Shown: one piece after another, positions 1-5,574 of the stretch
Layout of the letters: each line of letters begins with the position of its first letter
Position numbering within the stretch: the stretch's first letter is position 1
Translations under genes and position numbers: made by a program
Source: Wolbachia sp.
GTDB lineage: Bacteria > Pseudomonadota > Alphaproteobacteria > Rickettsiales > Anaplasmataceae
DNA length: 5,693 bases
Assembly (NCBI GenBank): GCA_028803175.1
Contig: JARBCG010000106.1
Location: 1 to 5,693, forward strand
Reading direction: 5' to 3'
Notes under the pieces: model-generated
What the model saw: only the letters and a program-made list of their open reading frames with translations
Told to the model about the DNA's origin: nothing
Databases searched by the model: none

Positions 1-72
1 AATGGTACTTTAAATTAAATGTACTGTGAGAGCTATGTTTGTAATCCGTACTAAACCATACTGAAGTAGTCC

Positions 73-130
73 AACACTAAAGTATATTATACTAAAGTGT
101 TAGCCTTAAGGCGAGGGTGTTAACCCACCC
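73..130. repeat. Cluster of three small dyads
   Basis: Three consecutive self-complementary stretches are visible. Bases 73-78 pair with 96-101, then after a 2x2 internal loop 81-85 pair with 89-93, leaving a 3-base loop. This arm also contains the direct repeat ACTAAAGT at 76-83 and 91-98. Next comes the perfect 10-base palindrome GCCTTAAGGC at 103-112. Last, GGGTG at 115-119 can pair with CACCC at 126-130. No T-run follows on either strand, so these are not textbook intrinsic terminators. They could be operator sites, a structured 5' leader, or the end of an upstream transcript. The pairing is seen directly; the role is unknown. Confidence 0.45.
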
Positions 131-223
131 ACATCACTACACAAAACAAAGAGTAAGAAATAGAGAACTTTCTGCATTTTATGAAATACGATAAAAACCA
201 TAAGATTAAATAATAATAGAGTA

Positions 224-321
224 ATGGACATAGAATTACAAATTGAGATAATCAGAGTATGTGGGCAATATTTAGTTCTAAAACCATGAACTCGTCGGAG
301 GAAGTATTAGGAGCATGTTAA
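224..321 (+). other. Two tiny overlapping reading frames leading into hemC
   Basis: ATG at 224 opens a 21-codon frame ending in TGA at 287-289. That stop overlaps an ATG at 286 (ATGA), which opens an 11-codon frame ending in TAA at 319-321. The second frame ends 7 bases inside hemC, whose ATG is at 315. Such chains can act as leader peptides that couple translation to the next gene. Neither frame has a strong SD of its own, and in AT-rich DNA tiny frames arise easily, so this is a weak call. Confidence 0.15.
297..301 (+). promoter_or_regulatory. Likely ribosome binding site for hemC
   Basis: GGAGG at 297-301 is fully complementary to the CCTCC anti-SD at the 3' end of the 16S rRNA gene seen at the right edge of this window. 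It sits 13 bases before the ATG at 315, slightly far. A second AGGAG at 309-313 lies only one base from the ATG, too close to work in the usual way. The first motif therefore probably sets the start. Confidence 0.5.
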
Positions 322-1193
322 TAAGAGTAGGTACCAGAGGAAGCAGTCTTGCAATTGCTCAGACTTTGGAAGTGAAACAGAAATTACTTAATTATTTCCC
401 CAACTTGCCTATTGAAATCATTAAGATAAAAACTTCTGGAGATAAATACGCCAATGCGAATCTTGCTGAAATAGGAGGTAAAGAATTATTCATTAAAGAA
501 ATTGAGGATGAGTTACTGAAAAATAATATAGATATAGCAGTTCATTCGCTAAAGGATGTACCTGCATTTTTTTCGGAAAATTTGACAGTCCCTTGTGTTT
601 TGCAAAGATTAAGTCCTTACGATGCATTCATTTCTAATAAATATGACAGCCTTGAATCCTTACCACAGCAGGCCACAATTGCGACTTCCTCAATAAGAAG
701 AAAAGTTCAGTTACTAAATTTTAGACCAGATCTAAATATAGTGCCACTACGTGGAAATGTTACAACTAGATTGCAAAATAAGAGTTTTGATGGAATAATC
801 CTAGCTGAAGCTGGGTTGATAAGATTAGAGAAACATCACTTAATTACAGAGGTATTACCACCAAAAGTTATGTTAAGTGCAGTTGGACAAGGGGCAATTT
901 GCATTCAATGCAGGAAAAATGATATAAAAATTATCGATCTTTTAGAGAAAATTAATAATAATATGTCTTTTATAAGAGTTAAATCAGAACGTAGTTTTAT
1001 GAAAATAGTTAATGGTTCATGTTTTACGCCACTTGCAGCTCTAGCTGAATATATAAATGAAAATATGTTGCATCTTCGTTGTATGCTAGCAAATGAAAAA
1101 AACATATACTTTACTGAGCGCACTTCGTTTGTAGAAGATGCCGAGAAGATGGGCATAGATTCAGGATTAGAGTTGAAGTCAAAATGCTTATAA
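315..1193 (+). CDS. hemC: Hydroxymethylbilane synthase (porphobilinogen deaminase)
   Basis: This cytosolic enzyme joins four porphobilinogen molecules into hydroxymethylbilane, the step before uroporphyrinogen III in heme synthesis. The 292 residues are slightly shorter than the usual 300-315. Family signatures appear in order: RVGTRGS near residue 4; HSLKDVP at 77-83, whose Asp81 matches the catalytic aspartate; TSSIRR at 124-129; RGNVTTRLQ at 146-154; a GxILAxAGLxRL-type segment at 160-171; and SAVGQGA at 188-194. Cys236 in NGSC matches the cysteine that carries the dipyrromethane cofactor. All key residues are present, so the enzyme should be active. The ATG at 315 places the conserved N-terminus correctly and follows a GGAGG motif. 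The 3' end overlaps murB by 10 bases, implying co-transcription and coupled translation. Confidence 0.96.
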   Translation: MLIRVGTRGSSLAIAQTLEVKQKLLNYFPNLPIEIIKIKTSGDKYANANLAEIGGKELFIKEIEDELLKNNIDIAVHSLKDVPAFFSENLTVPCVLQRLSPYDAFISNKYDSLESLPQQATIATSSIRRKVQLLNFRPDLNIVPLRGNVTTRLQNKSFDGIILAEAGLIRLEKHHLITEVLPPKVMLSAVGQGAICIQCRKNDIKIIDLLEKINNNMSFIRVKSERSFMKIVNGSCFTPLAALAEYINENMLHLRCMLANEKNIYFTERTSFVEDAEKMGIDSGLELKSKCL

Positions 1194-2071
1194 GTTTACC
1201 TAAAGTACGTGGAATTTATCGTTATAACGTTTCAATGTCTAAAATGACATGGCTGAGTGTTGGTGGACAAGCTGACGTATTATTTAAACCACGTGATACA
1301 GAAGATTTGATGTGTTTAATTAAAAACACCGAATTACCAATCAGTGTTATTGGCGCCACATCAAACATAATAGTCCGAGATAGCGGCATTAGAGGAATAA
1401 CAATAAAATTAGGTAAGGAGTTTGCATACATTAAACATAAGAGTAACGACTCTATCGTTGCCGGAGGTGCTGCTCTGCTTAGTAACCTTGCTTGTTTTTC
1501 AGAAGAGCAACAGATTAGCGGGTTGGAATTTTTAGTTGGAATTCCAGGAACAGTCGGTGGCGGAATAGAGATGAATGCAGGTGCATATGGTAGTGATATT
1601 GCAAGTATTGTTCAATCTATAAAAGCAGTTAACTTAGAGAACGGAAATCTATATGAATTCTCCAGTGAAGAAATGGGGTATTTTTATCGTGGACATAGCC
1701 TCAAAGGAAATTGGATATTTGTTGAAGCTGAATTTAAAGGAGTACACTCAGAACATGAGCTTATATTGCAAAGAGTTACGGAAATCATCAATAAAAAGAA
1801 CAAAAGTCAACCAATACGCGGGAAAACTGCTGGATGTATATTTAAAAATCCAAAAAATTACCAAGCATGGGAATTGATTGATAAATCTGGGTGTCGAGGA
1901 TTAAGTACCGGTGGAGCTAAAATCTCTCAGAAGCACTGTAATTTTTTACTGAATTACAATAACGCAACCGCATCTGACTTAGAAAACCTTGGTAATCATG
2001 TACAGGAGATGGTGAAAAATAAATCTAACATTGAACTTGAGTGGGAAATAAGGGTTATCGAAAAACAATAG
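1184..2071 (+). CDS. murB: UDP-N-acetylenolpyruvoylglucosamine reductase
   Basis: This FAD- and NADPH-dependent cytosolic enzyme reduces UDP-GlcNAc-enolpyruvate to UDP-MurNAc, the second committed step of peptidoglycan precursor synthesis. Its 295 residues fit the shorter type II MurB group. The FAD domain shows WLSVGG (23-28), GATSN plus IIVRD (57-66) and GIPGTVGGGIEMNAG (119-133). The substrate and catalytic part shows YRGHS with Arg169, QPIRGKTAGCIFKNP (209-223) and a C-terminal EWEIR whose Glu288 matches the catalytic glutamate. Two departures stand out. The usual GGGSN flavin loop reads GATSN, and Cys218 replaces the serine that normally acts as proton donor (Ser229 in E. coli). Cysteine can donate a proton, so activity is plausible. 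The ATG at 1184 overlaps the hemC end; the SD is weak (GAAG at 1175-1178), consistent with coupling to hemC. Confidence 0.95.
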   Translation: MLISLPKVRGIYRYNVSMSKMTWLSVGGQADVLFKPRDTEDLMCLIKNTELPISVIGATSNIIVRDSGIRGITIKLGKEFAYIKHKSNDSIVAGGAALLSNLACFSEEQQISGLEFLVGIPGTVGGGIEMNAGAYGSDIASIVQSIKAVNLENGNLYEFSSEEMGYFYRGHSLKGNWIFVEAEFKGVHSEHELILQRVTEIINKKNKSQPIRGKTAGCIFKNPKNYQAWELIDKSGCRGLSTGGAKISQKHCNFLLNYNNATASDLENLGNHVQEMVKNKSNIELEWEIRVIEKQ

Positions 2072-2110
2072 ACAACTTTAAAATCATAAAAAAAGTAATA
2101 CTCAAAAATT

Positions 2111-3241
2111 TCAAGTTCTCATTGGCATCACTATATATAATGAATCTGGATCATTTTCATCAGTTATCTTTGTAGCACCATTGCTATCAATAAAACTAAA
2201 TTTACACTTGTTTTTTATGCAAGATAGAGCATCAAGCAGATAGCGCGGATTAAATCCTATTTCTATAGGGGTATCATTGTCATAATCTACATCTATGGAC
2301 TCAGTTGCATCATTGCACTCTGAAGAATTTGAATATAAGGTCAGTTTGTTTTTCTGTAAGGAAAATTTTATAGACTTTACTTTATCATATACAACAACAG
2401 AAACTCTATCGATAACATCTGAAAGTTTTTTGCTTTCAATTGTCATATGTTTATCCTGAGATACTGGAATAACGGTTTTATAATTTGGAAAAGTTCCATC
2501 TATTAATTTCGATATTAAAATGTACTCTCCACATGTAAATTTAATTTTTCTTCCTGAAAGTTTAATATTAATCTCATTACTTTCATCTAGTATTTTTAAT
2601 AATTCTGTAACAGTTTTACGAGGAATAATTACACTAAATTCTTCTTCAACGCTATTGAGCCTTTTGATGCATGACAGACGATGACCATCAGTTGCAACAC
2701 AGCATAGAAAACCATCATTCATGTGCATATATATTCCATTTAGGTTGTATCTCGTATCATCTAACGATATAGCAAACTTTGTTTTTATTAATAAGTCTAT
2801 TATATCTATAGTCGACATAGTGAAGTCATATTTATAATCATCTTCTTCAAGAGCAGGGAAGCTACTTGAAACTATACTTGGCAAAGAAAAGTTTGAATTT
2901 CCACATGAGATTAATAATTTTCCCTGATTATTCACTTTGAAATCCACATCTGAATAAGCTGGCAATTTTTTCACTATGTCATGTAAAGTATGTGCTGAGA
3001 CTTTTACTTCTCCTTCTGCTACTATATTTGCAGCAAGTGAAGCAAATATTGAAATGTCAAGATCGGTGGCCATTAATTTTATATTACCGCTCTGTGCTTT
3101 AATATTTACGCATGCCAAAATATCTATTGCGTTACGCTTTTCAACTACCCCACTTACTCTGGACAATGTATTTAAAAGACTTGTGCGGCTTACACTAAAA
3201 TCTAACTTCTCACGGACAGGGTTTTGCTTTTCAATTTTCAT
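2111..3241 (-). CDS. dnaN: DNA polymerase III beta subunit (sliding clamp)
   Basis: The protein forms the ring-shaped dimer that holds DNA polymerase III on DNA and docks other replication and repair proteins. Its 376 residues are near the usual 366-380. Clamp signatures run through all three domains: ATDLDI (58-63), TRYNLNGI (163-170), ATDGHRLS (183-190), LIDGTFPNY (246-254), NPRYLLDAL (331-339), and the closing VMPMR (371-375) that lines the partner-binding pocket. The ATG chosen gives about 12 residues before the first conserved strand (KLDFSVSR), a modest N-terminal extension. The SD upstream is poor (AAGAAA-like). The gene is last in the minus-strand series, 161 bases after the 417-residue gene, and converges with murB across 39 bases with no clear terminator. 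A gap rich in inverted repeats precedes it and may carry its own promoter. Confidence 0.97.
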   Translation of the reverse strand: MKIEKQNPVREKLDFSVSRTSLLNTLSRVSGVVEKRNAIDILACVNIKAQSGNIKLMATDLDISIFASLAANIVAEGEVKVSAHTLHDIVKKLPAYSDVDFKVNNQGKLLISCGNSNFSLPSIVSSSFPALEEDDYKYDFTMSTIDIIDLLIKTKFAISLDDTRYNLNGIYMHMNDGFLCCVATDGHRLSCIKRLNSVEEEFSVIIPRKTVTELLKILDESNEINIKLSGRKIKFTCGEYILISKLIDGTFPNYKTVIPVSQDKHMTIESKKLSDVIDRVSVVVYDKVKSIKFSLQKNKLTLYSNSSECNDATESIDVDYDNDTPIEIGFNPRYLLDALSCIKNKCKFSFIDSNGATKITDENDPDSLYIVMPMRT

Positions 3242-3295
3242 ATCTAGATCTGCAATTTCTTACATTACGAAGCTTTAAAAAATATATTTTAAATG

Positions 3296-3304
3296 ATATC
3301 CACA
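3296..3304 (+). promoter_or_regulatory. Possible DnaA box upstream of dnaN
   Basis: ATATCCACA matches the E. coli consensus TTATCCACA at 8 of 9 positions; only the first base differs. It lies about 55 bases upstream of the dnaN start and next to a very AT-rich block (about 3276-3294). A single imperfect site in AT-rich DNA could be chance. If real, DnaA might regulate dnaN. It is not evidence for an origin, since I see no cluster of such boxes. Confidence 0.2.
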
Positions 3305-3305
3305 C

Positions 3306-3351
3306 GCTACTTAAAGTAAAGTACTTTTCTCAAGAGGTTTACTCAAGTAGC
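3306..3351. repeat. Long imperfect inverted repeat upstream of dnaN
   Basis: GCTACTT at 3306-3312 is matched by AAGTAGC at 3345-3351, and AGTAAA at 3315-3320 by TTTACT at 3338-3343. This makes a 13-pair stem broken only by a 2-versus-1 base internal loop. A further perfect 10-base palindrome, AAAGTACTTT (3318-3327), overlaps the left arm and can compete with it. In dnaN transcripts this would be a strong 5' leader hairpin. No T-run follows in the minus direction, so a simple intrinsic terminator for the gene before it is unlikely. Confidence 0.55.
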
Positions 3352-3375
3352 TAACTGATAGAAAAAGCTATAAAT

Positions 3376-3421
3376 ACATTCCCCTTACTTAAGTAACATA
3401 AATTAACATCTTTGGGAATGT
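3376..3421. repeat. Nested inverted repeats at the 3' end of the 417-residue gene
   Basis: ACATTCCC (3376-3383) and GGGAATGT (3414-3421) are perfect 8-base inverted arms. Just inside the left arm is the perfect 12-base palindrome TTACTTAAGTAA (3385-3396). The right arm lies within the last codons of the minus-strand gene, and the stop codon falls inside the loop. The structure could stabilise or end the upstream transcript, though there is no clean T-run. The palindrome resembles part of the neighbouring inverted repeat (ACTT/AAGTA units), so both may bind the same factor. Confidence 0.5.
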
Positions 3422-4656
3422 TGTCCTTGTTTTTTTTGCGCATATCTGTCAACAGCATTACCCTCAGTTGCTTGCTTATGTGTTCCCTCATTAGTAGTAT
3501 ATTTTGTTGGTTGTAGCAGCTTTACAAGACCCTCTAGTTGTGATAATGTTTCATTGCTGGTACTTTTACCACTTTTCTCTCTTGATCGTGATAATTTTTC
3601 ACTAGCATGATGACCACTTGTTTGTGATAATGTTTCATTTGTACCACTTTTTTGGTTCTCTAATTTCTTTTCAACATCTGATCTTATAGCATTAAGTTCA
3701 TCCCATGTACCTGCAAATTTCAATTTAGGTAAATCCTCCTGCTCTAGTTCTACTCTCTTATGAGATCTCAGAACTTCATAATCATCCTTAATTTGGTTCC
3801 AAGATTCTTTTACTTGATATGTCCAAGCAGTTAAATAATTATCGGCATACTTTTTCTTATCGAGTGTAAATAACAAAATTGGAGCCCTAAGTAGATTAGC
3901 ACCCACATTCACAAGATTTTTTATTACCATCGAAAAAACAAACAGGGCATAACCAATACGACGTACAAACCAGTGCTTGTTACTCAATAAGCGCTCCCCT
4001 AATTTCATAGGATAATGAGTCACAAACTTAGCAAGAGCCTTAGCGAAACCTGTACAAAAGACAACAGGAGCAGATAACACGCTTTTAATTTCCATTCCAC
4101 CATTTTGATCCCGAATGGCAAAAAAATTGATGTTTAATTTTTGATAATCACTAGTACACAACAACCTACCATTTCTACCTTTTTTATTAATTTCACTTTT
4201 ACGATTATTATTAAAAAACCCTTTTTTAGTAAGCACAGAAGAGTTTGTTAACTTAAGTGATTCAAGGTCAACTTCAAAAACTGGAACATATTTTTCAAGG
4301 TCAATTTTGCTAAAACCAAATGGTTTATAATACTTAGGATAACGAACATCATGCTTTTGTGGATTAACTAAAAATTCAAGAGTAAAATAAGATCTATCAC
4401 CAGCTTCATTCACTAAAGACAAGTTAAATTCGTTCCCATTATATACAAGTTTATATATACTACCTTCCTTTACAATTTTAGCAGAGTTTACAACTTGATC
4501 ATAATTTTCCGGATATTTACATTTTTTTCCATTCAAAGAAATCATTACCCTTCTAAAGTCTTTAACATAAACCCTAGACTTACCACTAGATGAAGCAAAT
4601 TGACTTTTTGTTCCAAGTATAAAACCCGTTATTACCTTTTTTAGTCTTCCAAGCAT
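3403..4656 (-). CDS. Unrecognised lineage-type protein with a repeat-bearing basic tail
   Basis: I do not recognise a known family in these 417 residues. The first 15 residues (MLGRLKKVITGFILG) are basic and hydrophobic, without a clear signal cleavage site. Residues 28-185 look like a soluble, mixed-strand domain, with a Lys/Asn-rich stretch around 144-163. Residues 192-213 and 232-264 are hydrophobic enough to sit in or on a membrane. Residues 273-335 are charged and probably helical. From about 336 the tail is rich in Ser, Thr, Gln, Lys and Gly and probably disordered, with KSG...NETLSQ occurring twice 28 residues apart and a related EKLSRS between them. The protein ends QHSQRC. Unrecognised proteins with membrane segments and disordered repeat tails are common in Anaplasmataceae, some being secreted effectors; that role here is only a guess. 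It sits 76 bases after sdhD. No good SD precedes the ATG; the next in-frame Met is residue 38. Confidence 0.8.
   Translation of the reverse strand: MLGRLKKVITGFILGTKSQFASSSGKSRVYVKDFRRVMISLNGKKCKYPENYDQVVNSAKIVKEGSIYKLVYNGNEFNLSLVNEAGDRSYFTLEFLVNPQKHDVRYPKYYKPFGFSKIDLEKYVPVFEVDLESLKLTNSSVLTKKGFFNNNRKSEINKKGRNGRLLCTSDYQKLNINFFAIRDQNGGMEIKSVLSAPVVFCTGFAKALAKFVTHYPMKLGERLLSNKHWFVRRIGYALFVFSMVIKNLVNVGANLLRAPILLFTLDKKKYADNYLTAWTYQVKESWNQIKDDYEVLRSHKRVELEQEDLPKLKFAGTWDELNAIRSDVEKKLENQKSGTNETLSQTSGHHASEKLSRSREKSGKSTSNETLSQLEGLVKLLQPTKYTTNEGTHKQATEGNAVDRYAQKKQGQHSQRC
3538..3639 (-). repeat. Short intragenic repeats coding for NETLSQ units
   Basis: An identical 18-base stretch occurs at 3538-3555 and 3622-3639, exactly 84 bases (28 codons) apart and in the same frame. 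A diverged relative (GTGATAAT followed by TTTTTCACT) lies between them at 3588-3603. ACCACTT recurs alongside at 3568, 3613 and 3643. The pattern suggests an old tandem duplication in the serine-rich tail of the 417-residue protein, with units of unequal spacing. Such in-frame repeats often change in number between strains. Confidence 0.65.
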
Positions 4657-4732
4657 ATCGTTAAATAAAAACCACTATGACTTAATAATAAAATCAGGAC
4701 ATTAGAGACGTGCTAACACAATATTAGGAGCT

Positions 4733-5098
4733 TTACAAGAAAATATGCCTATAAAAGAAAAAAATCGTAAAAGCAAGAGTTATATAAGTAACACTTGACA
4801 AGTATCTTAAACACGTAATAGTAAGAATCCTCAAAGGAACATTACGTATATAATCTTCACACACCACCTGCATTCCTAAAACTGCGTGCCAAAAAATAAA
4901 AAAAAGTAATATAACAAAAAATAAAAGCTCCAGAGGATGGTCAATAACCTGGAATAACTTTTCATTAAAAGATATGGGACTATCGGTATAAAACGCGCAA
5001 GAGAATAAATAAATAAACCAAGGGAATAAGAGTAGCAAAACCACAGCAGAAACACGCTGAGTTAACCAATGATGTACCGAAGCTCCAGATTGTTTCAT
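4733..5098 (-). CDS. sdhD: Succinate dehydrogenase membrane anchor subunit D
   Basis: SdhD is one of the two inner-membrane subunits that anchor the SdhAB catalytic core, hold heme b and help bind ubiquinone, linking the TCA cycle to respiration. The 121 residues show three membrane segments at roughly 13-35, 55-77 and 95-117. The signature HAVLGMQVVCEDYI begins at His71, matching the heme-ligand histidine of E. coli SdhD, and continues to Asp82-Tyr83, matching its quinone-site residues. The N-terminal HHWLTQRVSAV segment is also typical. The start overlaps the sdhC stop as ATGA with no independent SD, so translation is probably coupled. sdhA and sdhB are not in the window. Confidence 0.93.
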   Translation of the reverse strand: MKQSGASVHHWLTQRVSAVVLLLLFPWFIYLFSCAFYTDSPISFNEKLFQVIDHPLELLFFVILLFFIFWHAVLGMQVVCEDYIRNVPLRILTITCLRYLSSVTYITLAFTIFFFYRHIFL

Positions 5099-5472
5099 AT
5101 GAACATAAATAAAAAAGCTACAGAAGAAAGAATTAGTGTTATTGTCAATATTATAGCACTTATCGAAACACCTTTAACCTCTAGATTCATTCCCATATCC
5201 CACGCTAGATGTCTAACACCGTTTAAAAAATGATACGCAAAACCTATAAAGCATATAATATAGACTAATTTAACAACTGAGCTAGATAATAATACACCTA
5301 GGTACCTTACTATAAATAATTCAGGAAAATGAACATACAATGTAAAATACCAAGAAAATATTATTAACAAAAAAAATAATAACATACCAGCCAATCTATG
5401 CACAACAGAGAAAAAACTAGTAACTTGTACTTTATATATCTGTAAATGTGGAGAAAGAGGCCAATTATTCAT
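5095..5472 (-). CDS. sdhC: Succinate dehydrogenase cytochrome b556 subunit C
   Basis: SdhC pairs with SdhD to form the heme- and quinone-binding membrane anchor of complex II. The 125 residues open with the classic RPLSPHLQIY-like motif (here NWPLSPHLQIYK), followed by TSFFSVVHRLAG, in which Ser22 and Arg26 match the E. coli quinone-site Ser27 and Arg31. HFLNGVRHLAWDMG begins at His81, the equivalent of the E. coli heme ligand His84. Three membrane segments lie at about 22-46, 56-80 and 103-124. The ATG at 5472 is well supported: an in-frame TGA lies four codons upstream with no other Met between, and GGGA sits a few bases before it. The gene starts 102 bases after the 16S rRNA end and may be transcribed from the rRNA promoter. 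Confidence 0.95.
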   Translation of the reverse strand: MNNWPLSPHLQIYKVQVTSFFSVVHRLAGMLLFFLLIIFSWYFTLYVHFPELFIVRYLGVLLSSSVVKLVYIICFIGFAYHFLNGVRHLAWDMGMNLEVKGVSISAIILTITLILSSVAFLFMFI

Positions 5473-5518
5473 AAAATCCCATCATCGAAAAACTAAAATA
5501 AAGTAGAAGTAAAGACAG

Positions 5519-5566
5519 CAGTACAGTGCACTACAACACTATCATTAAAAACAGTATGCAGTGCAC
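5519..5566. repeat. GTGCAC-bearing repeats in the 16S-sdhC spacer
   Basis: CAGTACAGTGCAC (5519-5531) and CAGTATGCAGTGCAC (5552-5566) are near-identical direct repeats differing by a small insertion. Each contains the palindrome GTGCAC, and 5525-5532 is a perfect 8-base palindrome (AGTGCACT). GTGCACT at 5526-5532 can also pair with AGTGCAC at 5560-5566, making a 7-pair stem with a 27-base loop just after the 16S 3' end. On the transcribed strand a five-T run (at 5551-5547) lies inside that loop rather than after the stem, so this is not a standard terminator. It could aid 16S 3' processing or limit read-through into sdhC. Confidence 0.4.
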
Positions 5567-5574
5567 AAAGCCTT

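Larger units (their letters stand above)
1..314. other. Non-coding region upstream of hemC
   Basis: I find no convincing gene, tRNA or other known RNA here. All frames on both strands are broken by frequent stops, and no T-arm-like GTTCRA motif with pairing arms is present. The left part (5-130) is rich in short dyads, described separately. The middle (about 140-225) is plain A-rich sequence. The right part holds two tiny reading frames and a GGAGG motif before hemC. I could not pick a convincing -35/-10 pair, so the hemC promoter is probably here but is not placed. The left edge may also hold the end of a neighbour that lies outside the window. Confidence 0.6.

Noticed and set aside
102..111. 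AGCCTTAAGG shared with the 16S 3' boundary (5569-5578)
   Set aside because: A 10-base match centred on a palindrome is likely by chance. The flanking sequence does not match, so there is no evidence of an rRNA fragment or integration site.
73..130. tRNA or intrinsic terminator in the hemC upstream region
   Set aside because: No cloverleaf with a T-arm motif can be built on either strand, and no T-run follows any of the stems.
905..1156. 83-residue minus-strand frame inside hemC
   Set aside because: It lies wholly antisense to a well-supported hemC coding region and shows no motif, so it is a composition shadow.
1222..1431. 69-residue minus-strand frame inside murB
   Set aside because: It is antisense to conserved murB sequence, with no SD and no recognisable features.
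1653..1877. 74-residue + strand frame inside murB
   Set aside because: It is out of frame within the conserved MurB catalytic part, with no independent evidence of coding.
2976..3278. 100-residue + strand frame antisense to the dnaN 5' end
   Set aside because: It mirrors dnaN codons on the other strand; length alone does not support it and no family features are seen.
3242..3402. Replication origin next to dnaN
   Set aside because: There is only one imperfect DnaA box, and no dnaA, cluster of boxes or CtrA-type TTAA-N7-TTAA site. In this family, as I recall, the origin is placed near hemE rather than dnaN.
4657..4732. Terminator between sdhD and the 417-residue gene
   Set aside because: Only a 4-base CTAA/TTAG pairing is seen, without a following T-run, which is too weak to call.
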